32,029 nucleotides of DNA from an uncultured Bacteroidota bacterium (GTDB lineage: Bacteria; Bacteroidota; Bacteroidia; Flavobacteriales; Flavobacteriaceae). Shown one piece after another: positions 8,668 through 16,614 of the stretch; within the stretch, counting starts at the first letter, position 1, and each line of letters begins with the position of its first letter. The notes beneath the pieces are model-generated. The model did not search any database. It worked only from the letters and a program-made list of their open reading frames with translations, and was not told the DNA's origin. The DNA is taken from positions 1-32,029 of the forward strand of contig CACEAZ010000015.1 of the NCBI GenBank assembly GCA_902557655.1. Reading direction: 5' to 3'. The position numbers were made by a program, and so were the translations under genes.

Positions 8668-8783
8668 AATTATTTTACGTAATTGTGATGTTTTAAGATG
8701 ATTTACTGAAGGACAATAAAGTTAAATTTTATAGGTTATTTTATTGTTATCAAAACAAATTGAATATCGATATTTGTATTAGG

Positions 8784-9497
8784 ATGAAAAGAATTATCAC
8801 ACTTCTTGTACTTTTTTTTATAATTCACAATTGTAGTGCACAACTATTTTCCAAAAAAAGGGTGTTAAATAATGAAAACTTTGATAAACCTTCTTTGTCA
8901 TGGGGCTATTTTTTAGGAATGAATAACTACGATTACAACTTTGATTACGTTTCAGACACATATGATATTCAAACCGAAAAAACATTTGGTTTCAATGTAG
9001 GTCTTATCGGAAATTTTAGAATATCTGAATACTTTGACCTTCGTCTTGAACCTGGATTAGTAATGTCTAATAGAAATCTCCTTTACAACCCGTTAAGTTT
9101 TAACCAAACTGAATTTCAAGAAAATATACATAAGCGAGAAATAAAATCAACATACATACATTTTCCTTTAATTCTAAAGGTTTCTGCAAAAAGACTAAAT
9201 AATTTTAAACCCTATGTATTAGCTGGTATTTCAACAGCTATAAATCTTTCCAGTAAAGAAAAAAGTGTGAATGATAATAGTTTGGGTGAATTTAGGACCA
9301 AAAAAAGTGTTTTCTTTTATGAATTAGGCTTTGGTGTTGATTTGTACTTGGAATGGTTCAAATTTAGTCCAAGTATTAGAGGTGTTTTCGCATTAAGTGA
9401 TGAACATGTTCCGGATAATGATCCTGCGAGTCCATGGACTAATAATATAGAATTTATGAAAACTAGCGGAATCTTAATCAATTTCACTTTTCAGTAG
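8784..9497 (+). CDS. porT: PorT-family type IX secretion / gliding component
   Basis: About 237 residues. A signal peptide (MKRIITLLVLFFIIHNCSAQ) is followed by an eight-strand-type barrel sequence with outer-membrane character. The strand pair GFNVGLIGNFRISEYFDLRLEPGL and the following NRNLLY segment resemble PorT/SprT, an outer-membrane protein needed for the T9SS. Position supports this: in many Flavobacteriia porT lies next to a SpoU-type RNA methyltransferase gene, as here. A TTG at 8760 would add eight residues before the signal peptide, so ATG 8784 is preferred. The last 14 bases overlap the methyltransferase gene on the opposite strand. Secreted cargo-like proteins with sorting domains are encoded at the left of the window. 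Confidence 0.85.
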   Translation: MKRIITLLVLFFIIHNCSAQLFSKKRVLNNENFDKPSLSWGYFLGMNNYDYNFDYVSDTYDIQTEKTFGFNVGLIGNFRISEYFDLRLEPGLVMSNRNLLYNPLSFNQTEFQENIHKREIKSTYIHFPLILKVSAKRLNNFKPYVLAGISTAINLSSKEKSVNDNSLGEFRTKKSVFFYELGFGVDLYLEWFKFSPSIRGVFALSDEHVPDNDPASPWTNNIEFMKTSGILINFTFQ

Positions 9498-10209
9498 TTT
9501 TATGTTTTAGCTCTGAAAGAACGATTGCAACAGAATTTGCAACATTTAAACTGTCAATATTTTTATTATATCTTGGAATTGTGATTTTTTCAGTAATTTT
9601 TAGAGATAAATTATCGCTGAATCCGTTAGATTCACTACCAAAAAAAATAATTTGATTTTTGTTAAAATTATAATCGTTTATCTTCTCTCCCTCTAAATCA
9701 GCAGCAATCAAATTATATTTTTTATTTACATACAAATCATCAAAACTTTGATAAGTAACATTTACCCTAGAAATTGATCCCATTGATGCTTGAATGGTTT
9801 TTGGATTAAAACAATCTACACTATTTTCACTACAGATAATATCCCTAATTCCAAACCAGTCACATAACCTGATAATTGTTCCAAGATTTCCCGGATCGTT
9901 TATTTCTTCAAGAGCTATTACATTTTTACTAAAATCAATATTAACAGGTTTAGGAATTTTAAATAAGCCCACTACTTTATTGGGAGTTTTAAGTTTACTG
10001 ATTTGTTTTAATTCTTGGTTTTTTATAATTGTATAGTTTTCTTTTAAATCATATGTGTCAATTGTAGAAAATAAATGGAATAAAGTTAAATTAGAATCCA
10101 GTAATTCATTCACAATCTTTTCACCTTCAACAATGAACAAATTATGCTTGATTCTATTTTTTTTTAAGCCTAAAGACCTAATTAATTTTATTTGATTTTT
10201 GGTAATCAT
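9484..10209 (-). CDS. SpoU/TrmH-family RNA 2'-O-methyltransferase
   Basis: A 241-residue SPOUT methyltransferase of the RlmB/TrmH type. It transfers a methyl group from SAM to a ribose 2'-OH of rRNA or tRNA. The N-terminal third resembles the substrate-binding domain (KNRIKHNLFIVEGEKIVNELL). The knotted catalytic domain carries the three family motifs: NDPGNLGTIIRLCDWFG (motif 1, conserved Asn and Arg), FFGSESNGFS (motif 2) and IPRYNKNIDSLNVANSVAI (motif 3). The target nucleotide cannot be assigned from sequence. It converges on porT with 14 bp overlap and is divergent from the aldolase gene across 71 bp. Confidence 0.92.
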   Translation of the reverse strand: MITKNQIKLIRSLGLKKNRIKHNLFIVEGEKIVNELLDSNLTLFHLFSTIDTYDLKENYTIIKNQELKQISKLKTPNKVVGLFKIPKPVNIDFSKNVIALEEINDPGNLGTIIRLCDWFGIRDIICSENSVDCFNPKTIQASMGSISRVNVTYQSFDDLYVNKKYNLIAADLEGEKINDYNFNKNQIIFFGSESNGFSDNLSLKITEKITIPRYNKNIDSLNVANSVAIVLSELKHKTTEK

Positions 10210-10228
10210 ATTGTTTGTTATTGCTAAC

Positions 10229-10254
10229 TTTACATTCTCTAAAATTAATGTAAA
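10229..10254. repeat. Inverted repeat (8-bp arms) between the RNA methyltransferase and aldolase genes
   Basis: TTTACATT at 10229-10236 and AATGTAAA at 10247-10254 are perfect inverted copies with a 10-base spacer, lying in the 71-bp divergent intergenic region. It is a candidate operator acting on one or both genes, or a chance AT-rich symmetry. There is no T-tract that would mark a terminator. Confidence 0.35.
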
Positions 10255-10280
10255 CTAACCGCATAACATAACTATTCTTT

Positions 10281-11348
10281 ATGAATCATAACATCAAACC
10301 AGGAGTTGCTACTGGTGATCAAGTACAGGAAATCTTCAAACTAGCAAAACAAAAGAAATTTGCATTACCCGCTGTTAATGTAATTGGCTCAAGTAGTATT
10401 AACGGAGTTTTAGAAACTGCAAAAAATTTAAATGCGCCTGTTATCATTCAATTTTCCAACGGTGGTGCCTCTTTTAATGCAGGTAAAGGATTAAATAATG
10501 AAGATCAAAAAGCTGCAATAGCTGGATCAATAGCTGGTGCTCATCATGTACATGAAATGGCGAAGGCTTATGGAGTTCCTGTGATACTTCACACAGATCA
10601 CTGTGCAAAAAAATTACTTCCTTGGATTGATGGAATTATGAAGGCAAATGAAAAATGTTTTGAAGAAAAAGGACATTCCCTATTTAGCTCACATATGATT
10701 GATCTTTCAGAGGAACCAATTGAGGAAAATATAGGGATTTGTAAAGAATATCTAAAAAGAATGTCAAAAATCGGAATGACATTAGAAATTGAATTGGGAA
10801 TAACAGGTGGCGAAGAAGACGGAGTAGACAACAGCGGAGTGGACGAATCAAAATTATATACTCAACCTGAAGAAGTAGCTTATGCTTACGAACAATTAAT
10901 CCAGGTTAGTGATAAATTTACGGTTGCTGCCGCTTTTGGAAATGTGCATGGAGTTTATAAACCTGGAAATGTTAAACTAACTCCTAAAATACTTAAGAAT
11001 TCACAGGATTTCATTTCTCAAAAATTTAATGTTCCGCACAATACAATTGATTTTGTTTTTCACGGCGGGTCTGGATCTACAGTGGAAGAAATCAGAGAGG
11101 CTATCGGATACGGTGTTATTAAAATGAATATTGATACCGATATGCAGTATGCATACATGTCAGGAATCAGAGACTATTTTTCTGAAAAAAATGAATACTT
11201 AAAAGCCCAAATAGGAAATCCCGATGGAGATGATGTTCCTAACAAGAAATATTACGATCCAAGAAAATGGATAAGAGAAGGAGAAAATGCCTTTGTTAAA
11301 AGACTTGTTAAAGCTTTTGAAGATTTAAATAATGTAAATACATTATAA
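10281..11348 (+). CDS. fba: Class II fructose-bisphosphate aldolase
   Basis: A 355-residue zinc enzyme that interconverts fructose 1,6-bisphosphate with dihydroxyacetone phosphate and glyceraldehyde 3-phosphate in glycolysis and gluconeogenesis. Length and motifs fit the FbaA (class IIA) branch. HTDHCAKKLLPW near residues 107-118 carries the catalytic Asp and zinc-binding His. GGEEDGVDNSG matches the TGGEEDGVDN loop. Two further zinc histidines lie in FGNVHGVYKPGN and FVFHGGSGS. The phosphate-binding MNIDTDMQ follows. It is followed after 34 bp by accD in the same direction, suggesting co-transcription. Confidence 0.97.
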   Translation: MNHNIKPGVATGDQVQEIFKLAKQKKFALPAVNVIGSSSINGVLETAKNLNAPVIIQFSNGGASFNAGKGLNNEDQKAAIAGSIAGAHHVHEMAKAYGVPVILHTDHCAKKLLPWIDGIMKANEKCFEEKGHSLFSSHMIDLSEEPIEENIGICKEYLKRMSKIGMTLEIELGITGGEEDGVDNSGVDESKLYTQPEEVAYAYEQLIQVSDKFTVAAAFGNVHGVYKPGNVKLTPKILKNSQDFISQKFNVPHNTIDFVFHGGSGSTVEEIREAIGYGVIKMNIDTDMQYAYMSGIRDYFSEKNEYLKAQIGNPDGDDVPNKKYYDPRKWIREGENAFVKRLVKAFEDLNNVNTL

Positions 11349-11382
11349 ATTTTTAGATTTGTTAATCATCTAATAAAGATTT

Positions 11383-12237
11383 ATGGCTTGGTTTAAAAGA
11401 CAAAGCAAGGGAATACAAACTCCAACAGAGAAAAAGAAAGACATACCAAAAGGTTTATGGTATAAATCCCCTACTGGAAAAATCGTTGATACAGAAGAGC
11501 TGCAAGACAACTTTTATGTTAGTCCAGAGGATGATTACCATGTAAGAATTGGTAGCAGAGAGTATTTTTCAATAATTTTTGATGGCAAATTCAAAGAATT
11601 AGATGCTAATTTAACTTCGAAAGATCCCCTTAAATTTGAGGATAATAAAAAATATACAGATCGTTTAAAGGCAGCTAAAAACAAAACTAATCTAAATGAT
11701 GCAATCAGAACTGCAGTTGGTAAATCAATGGGTAAAGACATTCTTATTGCGTGTATGGATTTTAGTTTTATAGGAGGCTCCATGGGTAGTGTAGTAGGTG
11801 AAAAAATTGCAAGAGCCATAGATTATTCATTGCAAAAGAAAATTCCTATAGTAATAATTTCGAAGTCTGGTGGTGCTAGAATGATGGAAGCAGCGATTTC
11901 CCTTATGCAACTAGCTAAAACATCTGCAAAACTTGCACAATTATCAGATGCCAAAATTCCTTACATATCTCTTTGTACTGATCCAACTACTGGAGGAACA
12001 ACCGCTTCATTCGCAATGCTTGGTGATGTAAATATAGGTGAGCCTGGAGCATTGATTGGTTTTGCAGGACCGAGAGTAGTAAAAGACACAACAGGAAAAG
12101 ATCTTCCCAAAGGATTTCAAACCGCTGAATTTGTACTTGATCACGGATTCTTAGACTTTATTTCTCACAGGAAAGATCTTAAGAAAAAAATAAACCTTTA
12201 TTTAGATTTAATCCTCAATAAACCAATCAGAGAATAA
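11383..12237 (+). CDS. accD: Acetyl-CoA carboxylase carboxyltransferase beta subunit AccD, zinc-ribbon cysteines absent
   Basis: A 284-residue protein that, with AccA, moves the carboxyl group from biotin to acetyl-CoA to give malonyl-CoA for fatty acid synthesis. The crotonase-like core is intact: [21 protein letters not shown] near 125-145, [30 protein letters not shown], and IGFAGPRVV. The N-terminal segment keeps the ribbon outline (WYKSPTG, then [11 protein letters not shown]). However, the zinc cysteines of the E. coli type are replaced or missing (Ser29, no Cys by Thr31-Gly32, Ser47, Asp50), and no cysteine occurs before Cys124. I recall the same in other Flavobacteriia, so it is probably a lineage trait. 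It follows fba by 34 bp. Confidence 0.95.
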   Translation: MAWFKRQSKGIQTPTEKKKDIPKGLWYKSPTGKIVDTEELQDNFYVSPEDDYHVRIGSREYFSIIFDGKFKELDANLTSKDPLKFEDNKKYTDRLKAAKNKTNLNDAIRTAVGKSMGKDILIACMDFSFIGGSMGSVVGEKIARAIDYSLQKKIPIVIISKSGGARMMEAAISLMQLAKTSAKLAQLSDAKIPYISLCTDPTTGGTTASFAMLGDVNIGEPGALIGFAGPRVVKDTTGKDLPKGFQTAEFVLDHGFLDFISHRKDLKKKINLYLDLILNKPIRE

Positions 12238-12272
12238 AACTTTTATTTTTCACCCAATCATCTAATTTTTAC

Positions 12273-12280
12273 TATATTTG
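12273..12280 (+). promoter_or_regulatory. Promoter -7 element (TATATTTG) of rpsO
   Basis: TATATTTG exactly fits the Bacteroidota -7 consensus and is followed by GCG, a common flanking sequence in this phylum. It lies 46 bp upstream of the rpsO ATG. A T-rich stretch at 12241-12250 sits near the expected -33 position. The 89-bp gap after accD implies an independent transcription unit beginning here. Confidence 0.6.
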
Positions 12281-12326
12281 CGCCGCTGATAACAGCATAC
12301 ATAATAATCATTTAAATAATATTGGA

Positions 12327-12596
12327 ATGTATTTAACAAAAAAACACAAAGAAGATTTATTCAAAAAGCACGGAAAAGATGCTAAAGATACCGGAAGTGC
12401 TGAGGGGCAAATTGCCTTATTTACTGACAGAATAAATCATTTAACAGAGCATCTTAAAAGAAATAAGAAAGATTATAACACGGAAAGAGCCTTAGTAAAG
12501 CTTGTAGGAAAAAGAAGAGCACTATTAAACTATCTTACTAAAAAAGATGTTTTAAGATATCGTGCAATTGTAAAAGAGTTAGGATTAAGAAAATAA
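12327..12596 (+). CDS. rpsO: 30S ribosomal protein S15
   Basis: An 89-residue protein, exactly the usual S15 length. It binds the central domain of 16S rRNA and helps form an intersubunit bridge. Diagnostic segments: the conserved DTGSAEGQIALFTDRINHLTEHLK region (residues 21-44), KKDYNTERALVKLVGKRRALLNYL, and the end RYRAIVKELGLRK. It is followed by pnp 80 bp downstream. The rpsO-pnp order is conserved across many bacteria and suggests shared transcription or autoregulated readthrough. Confidence 0.98.
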   Translation: MYLTKKHKEDLFKKHGKDAKDTGSAEGQIALFTDRINHLTEHLKRNKKDYNTERALVKLVGKRRALLNYLTKKDVLRYRAIVKELGLRK

Positions 12597-12676
12597 CTCG
12601 TTTCTATATTTTGTTTATAGTTATTCATTGGTAAAAACCACTTCAACACACAATTTAATTTAACCAAAAAATAATT

Positions 12677-14863
12677 ATGATACCTAAAACGTATAAAGAA
12701 GTAATTGATCTAGGAGACGGAAGATCCATTTCAATTGAAACAGGTAAATTAGCAAAACAAGCTCATGGATCTGTCGTAGTTCAAATGGGAAAATGTATGT
12801 TATTATGTACAGTTGTCTCGAATTATAAAAGTGCAAATGTTGATTTTTTACCACTTACCGTAGATTACAGAGAAAAGTTTGCTGCAGCGGGGAAATACCC
12901 AGGCGGTTTCTTTAAAAGAGAAGCAAGACCAAGTAGTGATGAAATTTTAACAATGAGACTTGTTGATAGGGTTCTAAGACCTCTATTTCCAAAAGATTAT
13001 CACAATGAAACTCAGGTAATGATTCAATTAATGTCTCATGATGAAGATGTTATGCCCGACGCATTAGCTGGCTTAGCAGCATCTGCAGCTATACAGCTTA
13101 GTGATTTTCCTTTTGAATGTGCTATTTCTGAAGCTAGAGCTGCAAGAATAAACGGGGAATTTGTTATAAACCCCAGTAGAGCACAACTTGAAGAAGCTGA
13201 TATCGATATTATGGTCGGTGCTTCTAAAGACTCTGTAATGATGGTTGAAGGGGAAATGGAAGAGTGTTCAGAGGAAGAAATGGTTGAAGCAATTAAATTT
13301 GCTCACGAATTCATTAAAAAACAGTGTGATGCTCAAGAAAAATTAGCCAAAGCTTTTGGTAAAAAAGAAACTCGTGAATATGATTTAGCTGAGGAAGATG
13401 AAGAATTAATGAAAAAAGTCAATGACTTTACATATAAAAAATGTTATGATGTTGCAAAACAAGGCTTATCAAAAGTTGAAAGAGGTGAAGCATTCGGAGC
13501 AATTAAAGATGAATTAATGGAATCTTTTTCAGAAGAAGAATTGGAAGAACAAGAAGATTTAATAAAAAAATATTTTTATAAATCTGAAAAAGAAGCGATT
13601 AGAGATTTAACCTTAGAAAAAGGAGTTAGATTAGACGGAAGAAAAACAACGGATATTAGACCTATTTGGTGTGAAGTTGATTACCTACCCTCTACTCATG
13701 GTTCGTCCTTGTTTACAAGAGGTGAAACACAAGCATTAGCAACTGTTACTCTTGGAACTTCTAGGGAAGCAAATCAGATTGACTCACCTACATATGAGGG
13801 TGAAGAAAGATTTTATTTACATTATAACTTCCCTCCTTTCTCAACGGGTGAAGCTAGGCCTCTAAGAGGAACTTCAAGACGTGAGATAGGTCATGGTAAT
13901 CTTGCTCAAAGAGCATTAAAAAGAATGGTGCCTTCAGATTGTCCTTATACTGTAAGAGTAGTAAGTGAGGTTCTTGAAAGTAATGGATCGTCATCAATGG
14001 CGACAGTTTGTTCAGGAACTATGGCTCTAATGGATGCAGGGGTTCAACTTAAAAAACCTGTTTCAGGAATTGCAATGGGATTAATCTCTGACGGAAAAAA
14101 GCATGCTGTTTTAAGTGATATATTAGGAGATGAAGATCACCTAGGTGATATGGATTTTAAAGTAACTGGAACAGCAGACGGTATTACCGCTTGCCAAATG
14201 GATATTAAAATCAAAGGATTATCATATGAAATCCTAATTGAGGCTTTAAATCAAGCAAAAGACGGAAGATTACACATATTAGAAAAGCTTACAGATACAA
14301 TCAAAGTTCCAAACGGAGATGTAAAAACTCATGCTCCTAAGATGATTACCAGAAGAATTCCTGGGGATTATATTGGAGCATTAATCGGTCCTGGTGGAAA
14401 AAATATTCAGGAATTACAGAAAACAAGCGGTTGTAGCTTGGTAATTAACGAAGATCCAGATACGGAAGAAGGAATTGTGGAAATATTAGGAACGGATCAA
14501 GATGGAATTGACATGGTATTATCAAAAATTGAATCCATGTTGTTTAAACCTGAGGTTGGCAGTGTATATGAAGTTAAGGTTATTAAACTCCTAGATTTTG
14601 GTGCTGTTGTTGAATACATGGAAGCACCAGGAAATGAAGTTCTTCTTCATATTAGCGAGCTTGCTTGGGAAAAAACAGATAAAGTTACCGATGTTGTAAA
14701 CATGGGTGACACATTAGATGTTAAGTATTTTGGAGTTGATCCTAGGACAAGAAAAGACAAAGTGTCAAGAAAAGCTTTATTACCAAAGCCCGAAGGCTAT
14801 GTTGATAAGCCTAGGAAAACTTTTAACAGAAACAATAACAGAAAAGGTTTTAATAAAAAATAA
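12677..14863 (+). CDS. pnp: Polynucleotide phosphorylase
   Basis: A 728-residue 3'-5' phosphorolytic exoribonuclease that degrades mRNA and can add 3' tails. It has two RNase PH domains. The first begins at the N-terminus ([40 protein letters not shown]). The second begins near residue 315 ([43 protein letters not shown], then [16 protein letters not shown] with the metal and catalytic aspartates). An alpha-helical linker separates them. A KH domain ([13 protein letters not shown]) and an S1 domain ([20 protein letters not shown]) follow. The tail is rich in Arg, Asn and Lys, a possible RNA-binding extension. Confidence 0.98.
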   Translation: MIPKTYKEVIDLGDGRSISIETGKLAKQAHGSVVVQMGKCMLLCTVVSNYKSANVDFLPLTVDYREKFAAAGKYPGGFFKREARPSSDEILTMRLVDRVLRPLFPKDYHNETQVMIQLMSHDEDVMPDALAGLAASAAIQLSDFPFECAISEARAARINGEFVINPSRAQLEEADIDIMVGASKDSVMMVEGEMEECSEEEMVEAIKFAHEFIKKQCDAQEKLAKAFGKKETREYDLAEEDEELMKKVNDFTYKKCYDVAKQGLSKVERGEAFGAIKDELMESFSEEELEEQEDLIKKYFYKSEKEAIRDLTLEKGVRLDGRKTTDIRPIWCEVDYLPSTHGSSLFTRGETQALATVTLGTSREANQIDSPTYEGEERFYLHYNFPPFSTGEARPLRGTSRREIGHGNLAQRALKRMVPSDCPYTVRVVSEVLESNGSSSMATVCSGTMALMDAGVQLKKPVSGIAMGLISDGKKHAVLSDILGDEDHLGDMDFKVTGTADGITACQMDIKIKGLSYEILIEALNQAKDGRLHILEKLTDTIKVPNGDVKTHAPKMITRRIPGDYIGALIGPGGKNIQELQKTSGCSLVINEDPDTEEGIVEILGTDQDGIDMVLSKIESMLFKPEVGSVYEVKVIKLLDFGAVVEYMEAPGNEVLLHISELAWEKTDKVTDVVNMGDTLDVKYFGVDPRTRKDKVSRKALLPKPEGYVDKPRKTFNRNNNRKGFNKK

Positions 14864-14867
14864 ATAA

Positions 14868-14875
14868 TACTTTTG
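14868..14875 (+). promoter_or_regulatory. Candidate -7 promoter element (TACTTTTG) of sigA
   Basis: TACTTTTG exactly matches TAnnTTTG and lies just after the pnp stop, 40 bp upstream of the sigma factor ATG. The -33 region overlaps the 3' end of pnp and shows only a TTTT at 14848-14851, so the call rests on the -7 match and position. Confidence 0.45.
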
Positions 14876-14915
14876 TAAAGTTTTTATTTTTAAAATCCTT
14901 TCTATATAATTCATT

Positions 14916-15779
14916 ATGAGACAATTAAAGATAACCAAACAGGTAACTAACAGAGAAACAGCCTCCCTTGACAAGTACTTACAAGAAATAGGTAAAGTTG
15001 ATCTGATTACAGCCGAGGAGGAAGTTGAATTAGCCCAAAGAGTCAAACAAGGAGACCAATTGGCCCTTGAAAAACTTACAAAAGCTAATTTACGTTTTGT
15101 TGTCTCAGTAGCAAAGCAATATCAAAATCAAGGGTTAACTCTTCCAGATTTAATAAACGAAGGGAACCTTGGTTTGATAAAAGCTGCACAAAGATTTGAT
15201 GAAACTAGAGGTTTTAAATTCATTTCCTATGCGGTATGGTGGATTAGACAATCCATTCTACAGGCCCTTGCTGAGCAATCTAGAATTGTTAGACTTCCTT
15301 TGAATAAAATTGGATCAATTAACAAGATAAATAAAACTTATGCCTTTTTGGAGCAATCTCACGAAAGGCCTCCAAGTGCAGAAGAAATTGCAAACGAATT
15401 AGATATGACGATTAACGATGTTAAGGAGTCAATGAAAAATTCTGGTCGTCACGTTTCTATGGATGCTCCTCTTGTTGAAGGTGAAGATTCTAATTTATAC
15501 GATGTTCTTAGAAGTGGTGAATCACCAAATCCTGATAAAGAGTTAATTCATGAGTCTCTTAGAACAGAAATTGAGAGAGCTCTTGAAACATTAACCCCAA
15601 GAGAAGCAGATGTAATTAAACTGTATTTTGGCCTTGGAAATCATCACCCTATGACATTGGAGGAAATTGGCGAAACATTTGATTTAACTAGAGAAAGAGT
15701 TCGTCAAATTAAAGAAAAAGCCATTAGAAGATTAAAACATACTTCAAGAAGTAAAATCTTAAAAACTTATTTAGGATAA
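14916..15779 (+). CDS. rpoD: Primary sigma factor, Bacteroidota SigA/RpoD type
   Basis: A 287-residue group 1 sigma factor. It is short because region 1.1 is lacking, as is usual for primary sigma factors of Bacteroidota. Region 1.2: [20 protein letters not shown] (residues 18-37). Region 2: [35 protein letters not shown], then the promoter-melting segment [15 protein letters not shown]. Region 3: [15 protein letters not shown]. Region 4: [15 protein letters not shown] and the helix-turn-helix [27 protein letters not shown]. It recognises the unusual TTTG / TAnnTTTG promoters seen in this window. Confidence 0.97.
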   Translation: MRQLKITKQVTNRETASLDKYLQEIGKVDLITAEEEVELAQRVKQGDQLALEKLTKANLRFVVSVAKQYQNQGLTLPDLINEGNLGLIKAAQRFDETRGFKFISYAVWWIRQSILQALAEQSRIVRLPLNKIGSINKINKTYAFLEQSHERPPSAEEIANELDMTINDVKESMKNSGRHVSMDAPLVEGEDSNLYDVLRSGESPNPDKELIHESLRTEIERALETLTPREADVIKLYFGLGNHHPMTLEEIGETFDLTRERVRQIKEKAIRRLKHTSRSKILKTYLG

Positions 15780-15828
15780 AATTTAAAATGATTCCATTAA
15801 TAATTACCTTTATTAAAATTTCTTCTTA

Positions 15829-16485
15829 ATGGGTAATCAATTAATAGCTCCTTCTATTCTTTCTGCTGACTTTTCAGATTTAAAAACTGATATAACGATG
15901 GTAAATGAAAGTGAGGCTGACTGGTTTCACATTGACATTATGGACGGTGTTTTTGTGCCAAATATTTCATTTGGGATGCCTGTTTTGAAATCTATTAATG
16001 AGTATGCTAAAAAGCCCTTAGATGTTCATTTAATGATAGTAAATCCAGAAAAATACGTCAAAAAATTTGCTGAATTGGGTAGTGATATTCTTACAGTTCA
16101 CTATGAAGCATGTATGAATAATATGAACGAAGTAATAGATGGCATTAAGAAAAACGGTATGAAGGCGGGAATAGCAATAAACCCAGATACTGATGTTAAT
16201 GTCTTAGAAGAATTTATAAAGGATATTGATTTGGTAATTGTAATGGGGGTATTCCCAGGTTTTAGCGGGCAAAGTTTTATAGAAGAAACATACCAAAGAT
16301 GTTTTGAGGTAAAAGAGTTAATAATTAAAAATAATTCCAGTGCATTAATCGAAATTGATGGAGGAGTCACTGTCCACAACGCAAAAAAACTTCTTGATAA
16401 TGGAGCAGACGTTTTAGTCTCTGGGAGTCACGTCTTCAAAGCTGAAAATCCTATAAATGTTATTAAAAAGTTAAAGAAAATTTAA
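15829..16485 (+). CDS. rpe: Ribulose-phosphate 3-epimerase
   Basis: A 218-residue TIM-barrel enzyme of the pentose phosphate pathway that interconverts ribulose 5-phosphate and xylulose 5-phosphate. Motifs in order: the N-terminal IAPSILSADFSDL (residues 6-18), the metal-binding FHIDIMDGVFVPNISFG (33-49), LDVHLMIVNPEKYV, VMGVFPGFSGQSFI (138-151), EIDGGVT, and the phosphate-binding end DVLVSGSHVFK. It follows sigA by 49 bp in the same direction and may be read from the same transcript. Confidence 0.97.
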   Translation: MGNQLIAPSILSADFSDLKTDITMVNESEADWFHIDIMDGVFVPNISFGMPVLKSINEYAKKPLDVHLMIVNPEKYVKKFAELGSDILTVHYEACMNNMNEVIDGIKKNGMKAGIAINPDTDVNVLEEFIKDIDLVIVMGVFPGFSGQSFIEETYQRCFEVKELIIKNNSSALIEIDGGVTVHNAKKLLDNGADVLVSGSHVFKAENPINVIKKLKKI

Positions 16486-16543
16486 CAGTTTAATAATCAG
16501 ACATTTAAAGTCCTATTATTTATACTTACAGAGTAAAATAGCA

Positions 16544-16576
16544 GACATTGTATTAATAATACCCGACATTGTATTA
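16544..16576 (+). repeat. Tandem direct repeat GACATTGTATTA, 21-bp period, in the promoter of the kelch-like gene
   Basis: Two identical 12-base copies lie at 16544-16555 and 16565-16576, offset by 21 bp or two helical turns, so both sites face the same side of the DNA. A partial third copy (CAGACATT) is at 16498-16505. The second copy ends 9 bp upstream of the -7 element, covering the region where a -33 element would lie. This arrangement is typical of a binding site for a dimeric or tandem regulator. Confidence 0.6.
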
Positions 16577-16585
16577 TTTTTTATA

Positions 16586-16593
16586 TATATTTG
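16586..16593 (+). promoter_or_regulatory. -7 promoter element (TATATTTG) of the kelch-like gene
   Basis: TATATTTG matches the Bacteroidota -7 consensus exactly, 21 bp upstream of the ATG at 16615. The -33 region lacks a clear TTTG and is instead occupied by the direct repeats, which would suit an activated promoter. An AGGGG immediately before the ATG is purine-rich but too close to act as a classical ribosome binding site. Confidence 0.55.
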
Positions 16594-16614
16594 ACTTAAA
16601 TTATAATTTAGGGG

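Noticed and set aside
12592-12625. AATAACT/AGTTATT inverted repeat after rpsO as a terminator
   Set aside because: The stem is only 7 A/T-rich pairs with a loop of about 20 bases and no following T-tract; rpsO and pnp are more likely read together.
14780-15046. Minus-strand frame spanning the pnp-sigA junction
   Set aside because: It overlaps the ends of two certain genes and crosses the sigA promoter region, with no recognisable product.
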